DNA of 64,000 bases, from assembly GCF_002006995.1 (NCBI RefSeq), contig NZ_MRUL01000002.1, positions 490,445-554,444 of the forward strand, written 5' to 3'. This stretch comes from Izhakiella australiensis. Lineage in GTDB: Bacteria; Pseudomonadota; Gammaproteobacteria; Enterobacterales; Enterobacteriaceae. This document shows positions 18,207 to 27,291 of this stretch, in pieces. Position 1 is the first letter of the stretch, and each line of letters begins with the position of its first letter. The translations under genes were made by a program, and so were the position numbers. Under the pieces are notes generated by a model that saw only the letters and a program-made list of their open reading frames with translations, made no database searches and was not told the DNA's origin.

Positions 18207-20734
18207 CGTTACCCGTGGCGACCTACCGCCTCCAGTTTCGTAACGGAATGACCTTCGACCGTGCCGCTGCGCTGGTGCCATACCTGAAAAAACTCGGTAT
18301 CAGCCACCTGTATGCCTCTCCGGTTTTTACCGCCGTCGGCGGCTCCACGCACGGATACGATGTGACCGACTGCTGTCAGATAGATCCCGTGCTGGGCGGA
18401 CGCGCCGGGTTTGATCGTCTGGCCGCCGCGTTGCAAGACGCCGGATTGCAGCTGATCCTTGATATCGTCCCTAACCACATGGCCGCCTCGCTGGAAAATG
18501 CCTGGTGGCGCGATCTGATTGAGCACGGCCGCGACAGTCGCTACGCCAGCTGTTTCGATATTGACTGGTCGCGCCCGCTGACCCTGCCGGTGCTGGGTGA
18601 CAGCTTTGCCGCCGTGCTGGAAAAGGGAGAGCTGCGCATTGAAGCCGACCCGCAGACCGGCAACCCGACGCTAAGCTACTTTGACCAGCACTATCCGCTC
18701 ACGCCTGCCAGCTGGAAAAAGCGCAAAGGCAAACTTCTGCAAACCAACGATGCGCAGGAGATAGCCCGTTTTCATGAACGGCAACCCTGGCGACTAATGA
18801 GCTGGCGCGATGCCCGCCATACGCTCTCCTACCGTCGCTTTTTTGAAATCACCGGTCTGGTCGGCATACGCGTCGAAGAGCCGGAGGTGTTTGATGCAAC
18901 CCACGCGCTGATTCTCGAACTGGTCCACTCCGGCGCCGTCAGCGGCCTCAGAATCGATCACGTCGACGGCCTTTCCGACCCCAAAGGCTACCTGACACAG
19001 CTGCGCCAGGCCGTCGGCAGCCAATGCTACATTATCGTTGAAAAAATTCTCGGCGCCGGTGAACGCCTGCCAGCAGACTGGCCCGTTGCCGGCACCACCG
19101 GTTATGAGTTTATTAGCGCCCTGCCTGATGCCCTTATTGCCGCTGAGGGCGTCAGCGCGCTGCGCCAGAGCTGGGAAGCGATGCTGTCCGGGCCGCAGGA
19201 GAGAGACGCCCAGCTGCGCGCCGCAAAGTTACAGATGGTGGAAGTGAATTTTGCCGGTGAATTCGCCACCCTGCGCCAGCTGGCTCTGGACTACGCGGCG
19301 ACAGAAGGGCTGGCGCGGGAGCAGCAGATTACCACCGCGCTGCGGGAGCTGCTGCTGGCTTTCCCCGTGTACCGTACTTATGGCAATCAGCACGGCCTGC
19401 CGCAGGATGATCGGGTGCTGTTGCAGCAGGTGGTTCAGGCAGTCGAAGCCCGCCTGCCGCCGCCTGACCGCCGCGCCCTCGGCCTGCTAAGCGATATGCT
19501 TACCGCCGCCGTGGCGCCAGCAGCCCGGGATACGGCCCTGCGGTTTTGCATCCGCTTTCAGCAGCTAACGGGACCGCTTATGGCTAAAGCGGTCGAGGAT
19601 ACGCTGTTTTACCGCCAGCATATGGCGCTGGCGCTCAATGAAGTCGGCGCCGATCCGCTGATGACGGAATTTTCGCTTACCCGCTTTTACGCGCTGATGC
19701 AGGCGCGGCTTGAACAGCAGCCGGGCGGCCTGTGCGCGACCTCAACCCATGATACCAAGCGCGGCGAAGACGCCCGGGCCAGATTGTATACCCTGACGGA
19801 AGCGCCCGCGCGCTGGAGCGCGCTTATGGCCAGCTGGCGTAAGGCGCACCGGCGCCAGATTACCCTGCTGGCTGACGGCCCGGCGCCTGAACCCGCCGTC
19901 GAATGGATGATTTGCCAGGGGCTGGCCGGCGCATGGCCGCTCAGGCTGAGCGCCGATGACGAGGCGGGACTGCACGCGCTGGAGGCCCGCTTTATTCCTT
20001 ATGTCGAAAAAGCGCTGCGCGAAGCCAAACTGCGTACTAACTGGGGGGATAACAACAGCGACTATGAAAACGCCGTGCTGGCGTATGCCCGCTACATTTT
20101 TTCGCCTGCGGCCCGCAAATGGCGTGCGGAATTTATCGACGCGCTGCAGCCATTTATTCGCGCCGGTCTGGTTAATAGCCTGACGCAAACCCTGATAAAG
20201 CTGACGGCGCCGGGCATTGCAGATATTTATCAGGGCAGCGAGGGATGGGATTTTAGCCTGGTCGACCCGGATAACCGCCGCGAACCCGATTTTACCGCGC
20301 TGGCCCAACGCGCTGAGCAGATGCGTACCGCGCAGCTGGCGACAGATCAGTGCTGGCTGGACGGCAGCATTAAACAGTATGTTATCAGCACGCTGCTTAA
20401 TTTTCGCCAGCAGCACCCAGGACTGTTCAGCCACGGTGAGTTTCTGCCGCTCACCGTCACCGGCCAGCATCCGCAGCAGGTCATCGCCTTTGCCCGCCAG
20501 CACGGCCCGCAGACGCTGATTGTGATTTTACCGCGGCTGACTCTTGACGCGCTGCACGGCCCCTACAGCCTACTGGCTGCCGCGTGCTGGTCCGGTACCA
20601 GCATCATGCTGCCGGAGCCGCTGGCCGGGCGCCGTTATCTGAATCTTCTGCGCGACGAAGAGGTCACACTCTCCCAGCGCGTTGACATCGCCAGTATCGC
20701 CGGCCCGCTTCCCTTTCTGATTCTGAGCGGCTGA
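18203..20734 (+). CDS. treY: Malto-oligosyltrehalose synthase (TreY)
   Basis: TreY is a GH13 enzyme that rearranges the reducing-end maltose of a glucan into an alpha,alpha-1,1 trehalose unit. The 843-residue protein opens TLPVATYRLQFRNGMTF, as is typical for the family. It shows LGISHLYASPVF, GGSTHGYDVTD, LILDIVPNHMA, SGLRIDHVDGLSDPKGY (nucleophile Asp), CYIIVEKILG (acid/base Glu) and STHDTKRGEDARARL. Its product is the substrate of TreZ, whose gene overlaps it by the ATGA at 18203-18206. With the debranching enzyme downstream it forms a route from glycogen to trehalose. Confidence 0.96.
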   Translation: MTLPVATYRLQFRNGMTFDRAAALVPYLKKLGISHLYASPVFTAVGGSTHGYDVTDCCQIDPVLGGRAGFDRLAAALQDAGLQLILDIVPNHMAASLENAWWRDLIEHGRDSRYASCFDIDWSRPLTLPVLGDSFAAVLEKGELRIEADPQTGNPTLSYFDQHYPLTPASWKKRKGKLLQTNDAQEIARFHERQPWRLMSWRDARHTLSYRRFFEITGLVGIRVEEPEVFDATHALILELVHSGAVSGLRIDHVDGLSDPKGYLTQLRQAVGSQCYIIVEKILGAGERLPADWPVAGTTGYEFISALPDALIAAEGVSALRQSWEAMLSGPQERDAQLRAAKLQMVEVNFAGEFATLRQLALDYAATEGLAREQQITTALRELLLAFPVYRTYGNQHGLPQDDRVLLQQVVQAVEARLPPPDRRALGLLSDMLTAAVAPAARDTALRFCIRFQQLTGPLMAKAVEDTLFYRQHMALALNEVGADPLMTEFSLTRFYALMQARLEQQPGGLCATSTHDTKRGEDARARLYTLTEAPARWSALMASWRKAHRRQITLLADGPAPEPAVEWMICQGLAGAWPLRLSADDEAGLHALEARFIPYVEKALREAKLRTNWGDNNSDYENAVLAYARYIFSPAARKWRAEFIDALQPFIRAGLVNSLTQTLIKLTAPGIADIYQGSEGWDFSLVDPDNRREPDFTALAQRAEQMRTAQLATDQCWLDGSIKQYVISTLLNFRQQHPGLFSHGEFLPLTVTGQHPQQVIAFARQHGPQTLIVILPRLTLDALHGPYSLLAAACWSGTSIMLPEPLAGRRYLNLLRDEEVTLSQRVDIASIAGPLPFLILSG

Positions 20735-20798
20735 AAAACCACGATGAACAATAACCTTACCCGTTGGCAATATTCCGTTTATTTGACTGGAGAGATGT

Positions 20799-22874
20799 AT
20801 GTCGGACCGCAAGACGCATAGCATTCTGGCTGGGAGCAGCTATCCGCTGGGAGCAAATTACGATGGTGAAGGCGTCAACTTTGCCATTTTTTCCGCCTAC
20901 GCTGAACGCGTTGAACTCTGTCTGTACGCGCCGGACGGAAAAACGGAAATTGCCAGGCTGACGTTACCGGAATATACCCACGAAGTCTGGCATGGCTATG
21001 TACCAGGGCTGCAGCCCGGTGCGCTATATGGCTTCCGGGTGCATGGCCCGTTCGAACCGGAGGCTGGCCACCGCTTTAACCCGCACAAGCTGCTGATCGA
21101 TCCCTACGCCCGCGAGCTGGCGGGAAACATCGACTGGAACGAAGCCCATTTCGCCTATGAGTTACACCACGATGACCGCGACCTGACCTTTGACAGCCGT
21201 GACAGCGCGCCTTTTACCGCGAAATGCCGGGTTATCGATCCCCAGGGATTTAACCTCCACTCTCCCGGCCGCCCGGTCATTCCCTGGCCCCAAACCGTTA
21301 TTTACGAAACGCACGTTAAAGGTTTTACCCAGCTAAATCCGGCGCTGCCCGCAGAGCTGCGCGGCACCTACGAGGGGATGGGCCACAACGCCTCAGTTGA
21401 GTATATAAAAAGCCTCGGCATTACCTCGGTGGAGCTGCTTCCCGTTCACTGGTTCCCCGACGACCAGCACCTGCTTGATAAAGGGCTGGTCAACTACTGG
21501 GGATATAATACGCTGGGCTTTTTCGCGCCCGCCTCGCGCTATTATGGTCCAAACGGACTGCACGGTTTTCGCGATATGGTACGTGCTTTTCATGATGCCG
21601 GCATCGAGGTCATTCTTGACGTGGTTTATAACCACACGGCGGAAGGCAACGAGCTTGGTCCTACCCTCTCTTTCAGAGGTATCGATAACTTCTCGTATTA
21701 CCGTACGCTACCCGAGCAGCCGCGCTATTACATTAATGACACGGGCACCGGCAATACCGTTAATACCTCGCACCCGCGCGTGCTACAGCTGGTGACCGAC
21801 TCGCTGCGCTACTGGGCTGATACCATGGAGATCGACGGTTTTCGTTTCGACCTCGGCACCATTCTCGGCCGCGAGCCGGAAGGCTTCGATCAGCGCGGCG
21901 GCTTTTTTGACGCCATCACTCAGGACCCGACCCTTGGTCAGCTTAAGCTGATTGGCGAGCCCTGGGATATCGGTCCGGGAGGCTATCAGGTCGGGGGTTT
22001 TCCTCCCGGCTGGGCGGAGTGGAACGATAAATATCGTGATACGGTCAGAGAATACTGGAAAGGCGATAACGTCTCGCGTGATTTCGCCGCCCGGCTGCTC
22101 GGCTCAGGCGACCTCTACGACCTGCGCGGCCGACGGCCGTGGGCCAGCGTCAACTTTATTACCGCCCATGACGGCTTCACCCTCAACGATCTGGTGTCTT
22201 ATGACCAGAAGCATAACGAGGATAATGGCGAAGATAATAATGACGGTCATAATGACAATCGCTCTGCCAACTACGGCTGGGAAGGCCCGACGGACGATGC
22301 CGATATTAACGCGGCGCGCGAACGGCAAAAGCGCAATTTCCTCGCCACGCTGCTGTTCTCTCACGGTACGCCGATGCTGCTGGCAGGCGATGAAACCGGG
22401 CGCACCCAGCGGGGGAATAATAATGGTTACTGCCAGGATAGCGATATCTCGTGGGTGCAGTGGGAAGATCTGTCGCCTGCCGCCACAGCGCTACGCGAGT
22501 TTACCCGGCAGATAATCAGCCTGCGCGCGCTGCAACCTCTGCTGCGCCGCGAGAACTGGCGCGACGGCATGGATATCAAATGGTTTAACGCCGGTGGCGG
22601 CTTTCAGCTGCCCGAACACTGGGAAGAGGGAACTACGCTTGGCGTTTACATTGGATATGCTGATAGCGTCGTCGAGGAAGGCATCTGGCAGGATGCACTG
22701 ATTTTAATGAACCCTTATCAGGAAAGCGTTCAGTTCCGCATACCCCAGTTTGGTGAAGCCGGCTGGGTGCTGGAGCTTTCTACCGCCGACCCGGCGCAGC
22801 ATGGCCGCATCATCACTCGCGAAAAAGATTATGAGCTGGCGAGCCGCAGTTTTACCCTGTTCCGTCGCCCCTGA
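20799..22874 (+). CDS. treX: Glycogen debranching enzyme (TreX/GlgX type)
   Basis: An isoamylase-type GH13 enzyme that hydrolyses alpha-1,6 branches. The 691-residue product has an N-terminal CBM48-like region (NFAIFSAYAERVELCLY) and a catalytic barrel with YETHVKGFTQ, LDVVYNHTAEGNELGP, EIDGFRFDLGTILGRE (nucleophile), KLIGEPWDIGPGGYQVG (acid/base Glu) and NFITAHDGFTLNDLVSY. It resembles E. coli GlgX, but its position 64 bases after treY points to a TreX role, supplying linear maltodextrins to TreYZ. GGAGAG lies before the ATG. Confidence 0.93.
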   Translation: MSDRKTHSILAGSSYPLGANYDGEGVNFAIFSAYAERVELCLYAPDGKTEIARLTLPEYTHEVWHGYVPGLQPGALYGFRVHGPFEPEAGHRFNPHKLLIDPYARELAGNIDWNEAHFAYELHHDDRDLTFDSRDSAPFTAKCRVIDPQGFNLHSPGRPVIPWPQTVIYETHVKGFTQLNPALPAELRGTYEGMGHNASVEYIKSLGITSVELLPVHWFPDDQHLLDKGLVNYWGYNTLGFFAPASRYYGPNGLHGFRDMVRAFHDAGIEVILDVVYNHTAEGNELGPTLSFRGIDNFSYYRTLPEQPRYYINDTGTGNTVNTSHPRVLQLVTDSLRYWADTMEIDGFRFDLGTILGREPEGFDQRGGFFDAITQDPTLGQLKLIGEPWDIGPGGYQVGGFPPGWAEWNDKYRDTVREYWKGDNVSRDFAARLLGSGDLYDLRGRRPWASVNFITAHDGFTLNDLVSYDQKHNEDNGEDNNDGHNDNRSANYGWEGPTDDADINAARERQKRNFLATLLFSHGTPMLLAGDETGRTQRGNNNGYCQDSDISWVQWEDLSPAATALREFTRQIISLRALQPLLRRENWRDGMDIKWFNAGGGFQLPEHWEEGTTLGVYIGYADSVVEEGIWQDALILMNPYQESVQFRIPQFGEAGWVLELSTADPAQHGRIITREKDYELASRSFTLFRRP

Positions 22875-22886
22875 GGTGTGATAATG

Positions 22887-22918
22887 GCTGTTGCCCTGCC
22901 AGGACTCAGGGCGACAGC
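22887..22918. terminator. Hairpin after treX
   Basis: GCTGTTGCCCTG pairs with CAGGGCGACAGC through 12 pairs with one G-U, 12 bases after the treX stop. There is no T tract, so it may act as a weak terminator or an RNA 3'-end stabiliser. Confidence 0.6.
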
Positions 22919-23064
22919 AAAACCGCGTTAATCAGCCATGTGTGATGATTACATGTCGTTGACTTAATGACGTTTTTTCCGAATGCAGTACGCGCAGAGT
23001 CAGTTAAACATCATTTATTGGTGAGGATTACCCGTTTAACAGCGTTTACTGTTTCGCTGCGGTC

Positions 23065-23094
23065 CCAACCCCGGCCCGTTGGTGCCGGGGTTGG
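23065..23094. terminator. Hairpin downstream of csbD
   Basis: CCAACCCCGG and CCGGGGTTGG form a perfect 10-pair stem seven bases beyond the csbD stop codon (minus strand). The T tract is weak. Confidence 0.6.
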
Positions 23095-23100
23095 CGGTCG

Positions 23101-23310
23101 CTACCAGTTAAAGTGGTTTGAATCTTCCCACTCTTTAAGCTCTTTCTCCGCCTGATCTTTGCCATAACCATAGCGTTCCTGGATACGGCCAACCAGCTGG
23201 TCGCGTTTGCCCTCCACCACGTCCAGATCGTCGTCGGTGAGCTGACCCCATTTTTCCTTCACTTTTCCTTTGAACTGTTTCCAGTTTCCGCTGAGGCGAT
23301 CTTCGTTCAT
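23101..23310 (-). CDS. CsbD-family stress protein (YjbJ-like)
   Basis: A 69-residue hydrophilic protein of the CsbD family. It has the near-universal MNEDRLSGNWKQFKGKVKEK start and the WGQLTDDDLDVVEGKRDQL segment, ending in the YGYGKDQAEKELKEW helix. E. coli YjbJ has the same length. CsbD-like proteins are abundant under stress and stationary-phase conditions, but their molecular role is not known. GGAGAG precedes the ATG. It stands alone, with a hairpin downstream. Confidence 0.93.
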   Translation of the reverse strand: MNEDRLSGNWKQFKGKVKEKWGQLTDDDLDVVEGKRDQLVGRIQERYGYGKDQAEKELKEWEDSNHFNW

Positions 23311-23453
23311 AAGTGCTCTCCTTTTGTGTCAGCGTTATCGTCTGACAGCCTGATGCGCAGTTAATTTGGCTGCGTAATCCTAACTGTAGTTCAGTTATCT
23401 GGAGATAGCCTTTCAGCCAGCACACTTACGGATAATTCCTGACTCTCGCGATA

Positions 23454-24665
23454 TCATTTATTATCAGGCCAGGCGACCGGCGGGATACCATTTAGCACCG
23501 GCTCGGCAAACAGAAAGCCCTGGAAGGTAGAAATACCGGCAGCCTCCAGCCACATCCACTCCTCTGGCTTCTCCACGCCGGAGGCGGTAAGACCAATTTC
23601 CAGTGAGGTGCAGCAGCGGATAATGGCATGGACGATCGCCTGCCTGGGGCCGCTGCGATGAACGTCGCTAATAATACTGCGATTGATTTTTATCCTGTCC
23701 GGCTGGAAACGCGTCAGCAGTTGCAAACCAGCAAAACCGGCGCCGAAATCATCAATCCCCAGGCTAATTCCCGCGGCTTTCATCTGACGTATCGCCGCGC
23801 CAAACTCGTCGAGGCGGGAAATAACCTGCTTTTCGGTAAACTCGACGATAATTTGCTCCGGCACCAGGCCACCGTCCTGAATTCCCTGCAGCAGCCGCTC
23901 TACGGCGTTCGGAACCATAACCAGCGACATCGGCAGCAGATTAACCGTCAGCGTTTGTTCGCCAATATCAAGCCGTTTTGCCATAGCAAATGCCTGGGCC
24001 TTACTACTCAGATCAACCTCATAAAGGCGCTCCGGTGGCAGATTGGCCAGATAGTGCTCTGACAGGCCGCCCTCCGGGCTACGGATCAGCGCTTCCAGCG
24101 CAACGATTTCACGGGCAAAAGGGTCCACCACCGGCTGAAAAGCAAAACGGCAGTCGGCAGACTCATCCGGTACTTCAGCGGTTTTTACCGCCGCGTCGTC
24201 ATCGCGGGCAAATACCCAGTGGCCCGGCAGTGGGATCTCGTAGTAGGTTTCCTTTTCCGTGGCTTCGACAAAGGTGCGTAAAAAGCCCAGCGCGCGATCG
24301 TCATAGGTTAGCTGATAAGTTGAGGTTCCCTTGCTCAATACCGCTCTCAACACGCTATCCCTGTCGTGTTCACGCAGATCGAACAGCTCCATGCCCAGGT
24401 TGCCGAAGCGTCGCTCTGGCGCATAATCGCGCATCAGCTCAACAATATTGTGGTGACGCGAATCCTCATAGATGCGGTCATAAATGTTGCTAACAGCTTT
24501 CTCAGGTCCCTCAAGCAGCTGGAAAAAATGCGTACCGTTAAACAGCAAAATACCCGTTACATCGAACAGCTCATTTTTTTTGTTTGCCGACGCCACCATT
24601 TCTTCAATTTCTTTCAACGGCACGTCATCACAAATATGGCTGCGATAAATCAGAGTGGAGAGCAT
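23454..24665 (-). CDS. bluF: BLUF-EAL blue-light sensor protein (BluF/YcgF)
   Basis: A 403-residue orthologue of E. coli BluF, which senses blue light through FAD and acts on a MerR-type repressor. I start at MLSTLIYRSH, the same length as E. coli; an upstream in-frame extension has no counterpart. BLUF residues Tyr7, Asn31 and Gln49 are all present. The C-terminal EAL domain has VALEALIRSP, VNLLPMSLV, IVEFTEKQV, LGIDDFGAGFAGL and RIKINRSII. EAL and DDFG are closer to active EAL proteins than in E. coli BluF, but KIN replaces KID and ASGVE replaces AEGVE. No bluR gene is adjacent. Confidence 0.94.
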   Translation of the reverse strand: MLSTLIYRSHICDDVPLKEIEEMVASANKKNELFDVTGILLFNGTHFFQLLEGPEKAVSNIYDRIYEDSRHHNIVELMRDYAPERRFGNLGMELFDLREHDRDSVLRAVLSKGTSTYQLTYDDRALGFLRTFVEATEKETYYEIPLPGHWVFARDDDAAVKTAEVPDESADCRFAFQPVVDPFAREIVALEALIRSPEGGLSEHYLANLPPERLYEVDLSSKAQAFAMAKRLDIGEQTLTVNLLPMSLVMVPNAVERLLQGIQDGGLVPEQIIVEFTEKQVISRLDEFGAAIRQMKAAGISLGIDDFGAGFAGLQLLTRFQPDRIKINRSIISDVHRSGPRQAIVHAIIRCCTSLEIGLTASGVEKPEEWMWLEAAGISTFQGFLFAEPVLNGIPPVAWPDNK

Positions 24666-24792
24666 GGGAAGATCCTGATAGCAGGTAGAGACCAGGGGCA
24701 CAAGGTAACAGAATACGTCTGTCGGTTATACCCTTCTTTTATAACAAAATAGCCACAAATGCAGCGCTGATTTTTTAACAGGACAGCGCCTG

Positions 24793-26055
24793 CTATTTAG
24801 CAATCGGTAGGTCAGAGTATCTTGTTGTCCAGGCGGGGGAAAGCATTTCCCGCTTCATGGCCCAGGCCTTCTCTATTCCCTGCCCGGCAAACCAGACTTT
24901 TCCTTTACCGGAGGTATTTATCGAATCAATGGCCTTCATCAAGGCGGCGCTGTCGGCCCTTGGCGCGTTCTCATCAAACAGATTGAGCTGTGCCACGCCG
25001 TTACTGAAAAAATCAGCCAGCATGACGCCCGCTTTCATATAACGATGTCCATCACGCCATATGCGATCGAGCGAATCCGTCGCGGCACCGATAATATCCC
25101 GCGTATCATTTGTTGGCGTCATTAGCGTCGTCGCGGCCTGATTGCCATAATAACTCTCACCCTCCGCATGAGGGCTGGTACGCAAAAACACGCTGATAAA
25201 ACGACAGAACTGCCGCTCGCGCCGTAATTTTTCCGCCGCGCGCTCGGCGTAGGCGCATACGGCCTGATGCATATCGGTATAGTGCGTAATGCGGTGACCG
25301 AAAGAGCGGCTACAAACGATCTGCTGTTTGATCGGCGCAAACTCTTCCATCTCAAGGCAGGGCTCGCCGCGAAGCTCGCGCGCGGTGCGCTCCAGCACCA
25401 CGTTAAAATGCTTTTTGATCACCCACGGTGAACTGTCGGCCAGGTCGCGAGCAGAATTGATGCCCATCAGATTCAGCCGGCCGGCAAGACGCTTGCCGAC
25501 GCCCCACACATCTCCGACCGGCACGCGCACCAGTAATCTCTGGCGAAGGTTATTATCCGACAAATCGACAACCCCGTTGCGAGCGGGCCATCTTTTCGCG
25601 GCATAGTTCGCCAGCTTAGCCAGCGTTTTGGTTTGCGCGATACCCACGCCAACCGCAAGCCCGGTATTTATGCGTACCTGGCTGCGCATCTGCTGGCCGA
25701 ACGCAGCCAGCGGCATGCAGTTAATAACGCCGCTAAGGTTAATAAAAGCTTCATCAATGGAATAGATTTCTACCGCAGGTGACATCTCCATCAGCGTCTG
25801 CATAACGCGATCGCTGAGGTCGGCATAAAGGGCATAGTTAGAGCTAAAGACATGAACCCTGGCGCTGTAAGTATTATTTTTTATTTTAAAATAAGGCTCG
25901 CCCATTTTTATCCCGAGTAATTTAGCTTCCGCCGAACGTGAAATCACGCAGCCATCGTTGTTAGAAACCACGACAACCGCCTGCCCGCGCAGGTCAGGGC
26001 GGAAAACCGTTTCGCATGACGTATAAAAACTGTTTACATCAACCAGCGCGTACAT
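24793..26055 (-). CDS. umuC: DNA polymerase V catalytic subunit UmuC
   Basis: UmuC is the Y-family polymerase of the SOS response and carries out error-prone bypass of DNA lesions with UmuD'. The 420-residue protein starts MYALVDVNSFYTSCETVF, where the first catalytic Asp is in VDVNSFY; EIYSIDEAFINLSG holds the second metal-binding pair. The LAVGVGIAQTKTLAKLANYAAK and VGDVWGVGKRLAGRL segments are the palm and helix-hairpin-helix regions. It begins two bases after umuD, so both are expressed from the LexA-controlled promoter upstream of umuD. Confidence 0.97.
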   Translation of the reverse strand: MYALVDVNSFYTSCETVFRPDLRGQAVVVVSNNDGCVISRSAEAKLLGIKMGEPYFKIKNNTYSARVHVFSSNYALYADLSDRVMQTLMEMSPAVEIYSIDEAFINLSGVINCMPLAAFGQQMRSQVRINTGLAVGVGIAQTKTLAKLANYAAKRWPARNGVVDLSDNNLRQRLLVRVPVGDVWGVGKRLAGRLNLMGINSARDLADSSPWVIKKHFNVVLERTARELRGEPCLEMEEFAPIKQQIVCSRSFGHRITHYTDMHQAVCAYAERAAEKLRRERQFCRFISVFLRTSPHAEGESYYGNQAATTLMTPTNDTRDIIGAATDSLDRIWRDGHRYMKAGVMLADFFSNGVAQLNLFDENAPRADSAALMKAIDSINTSGKGKVWFAGQGIEKAWAMKREMLSPAWTTRYSDLPIAK

Positions 26056-26057
26056 GG

Positions 26058-26477
26058 TTACTTGTGCGTTTTCAGAGAAAAGGTGACGACGCCAAATACC
26101 TCTAATTCTTCTTCGCGCTGAAATACAATCGGCGAGTAATTATTATTATGCGGCATCAGCTGGATATACGGGCGGGTGCGCAATTCTTTTACCGTAAACT
26201 CACCGCCCACCGCCGCAACAACGATATCACCATGCCGGGGTGGCAGAGAGCGGTCGACCACCAGCAGATCGCCGTCGTTGATACCCGCCCCGCGCATCGA
26301 ATCACCGCTGACCCGGATAAAGTAGGTGGCGTTTGGGTGCTTTATCAGCAGCTTGCTAACATCCAGCCGGTCTTCAACATAATCCTGGGCCGGACTCGGA
26401 AAGCCGCAGGGTACGCGCTCAATAAAAAGTGGAAGGCTGGCCGTTGCGTGACGCACGCTGGGTTTGATGAGCTGCAT
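26058..26477 (-). CDS. umuD: SOS mutagenesis protein UmuD
   Basis: UmuD is a LexA-like self-cleaving protein; RecA filaments trigger cleavage to UmuD', the partner of UmuC. The 139-residue protein has the cleavage bond Cys24-Gly25 (VPCGFPSP), the nucleophile Ser60 in VSGDSMRGAGI and Lys97 in FTVKELR, exactly as in E. coli numbering. The gene is directly downstream of a near-ideal LexA box and is followed by umuC after two bases. Confidence 0.98.
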   Translation of the reverse strand: MQLIKPSVRHATASLPLFIERVPCGFPSPAQDYVEDRLDVSKLLIKHPNATYFIRVSGDSMRGAGINDGDLLVVDRSLPPRHGDIVVAAVGGEFTVKELRTRPYIQLMPHNNNYSPIVFQREEELEVFGVVTFSLKTHK

Positions 26478-26496
26478 AATATTGACCCCCGAATTA

Positions 26497-26512
26497 CTGT
26501 ATTTATATACAG
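26497..26512. promoter_or_regulatory. LexA (SOS) box of umuDC
   Basis: CTGTATTTATATACAG fits the LexA consensus CTGT-N8-ACAG perfectly, with an AT-rich centre. It lies 20 bases upstream of the umuD start codon, so umuDC is damage-inducible. Confidence 0.95.
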
Positions 26513-26760
26513 TATTACCAAAAGCCGCGATCGATCAAGCGCCCCGTGAGTCGTTTCCGGAAAGCGTCTGAATTGACGATGAATTTAGCTAAACGTTCCG
26601 TCAGCGTCGTGGGGCGGCGCGCTCGTCCCGCAAAGCGCGTTTTTCAGCGCGGGCAACCGGCAGATGCTAACGGGCTATGCATAAATCCGGTGTCCGTAAA
26701 CGGCCAGCACCAGGCCTCCTTCGGGTGTGTAATAGCGCTGAACCCACTTTTGGAGGCTTT

Positions 26761-27228
26761 ATGAATTACACCGTTCTCGGGCTGGATAGCAGCGAATTTA
26801 CGCATTTATATGGGCAAAGTGATGACTATCTGGCGGCGCATCAGGCCGTCAGAGTCAAAGCGCAGAGCGAATCGGACTATCCCGACCGCATCGCGCTGCG
26901 CAACGTTCCCGTCGGTGAGAATGCCATACTGGTAAACCATGTCTATCAACCGGCAAAATCACCCTACTTTGGTCGCCATGCGATTTTTATTCATGAAGGC
27001 GCTAGCGGACAGGGGAGATATGAAAATGAGGTTCCGGAGTATTTGTTTACCCGGCAGATTTCGTTAAGGGCATTTAATGAGGCGCATATGATTATCGCAG
27101 CGCATGTTGCAGAAGGCGCCGACGTTGAAAACCTAATCTTTCAACTCTTCGCTAACGCGCAAACCTCATATATTCACGCGCACAGCGCGCGCTTTGGCTG
27201 TTATATGTGCGCCATTAAGCGTCAGTAA
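26761..27228 (+). CDS. DUF1203 protein
   Basis: A 155-residue soluble protein matching the DUF1203 pattern: an N-terminal domain with YTVLGLDSSEFTHLYGQSDD, the conserved YPDRIALRNVPVGENAILVNHVYQP, and SPYFGRHAIFIHEGA. The remaining half includes LRAFNEAHMI. GGAGG precedes the ATG at 26761; the longer upstream frame has no support. The function is unknown. The gene is transcribed alone, opposite to umuDC and convergent with aguA. Confidence 0.82.
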   Translation: MNYTVLGLDSSEFTHLYGQSDDYLAAHQAVRVKAQSESDYPDRIALRNVPVGENAILVNHVYQPAKSPYFGRHAIFIHEGASGQGRYENEVPEYLFTRQISLRAFNEAHMIIAAHVAEGADVENLIFQLFANAQTSYIHAHSARFGCYMCAIKRQ

Positions 27229-27291
27229 TAGCCACAATCAGGCGCACCCGCAGGCAGGGTAAACAATACACGATTGTCTACCCTGCCACGC

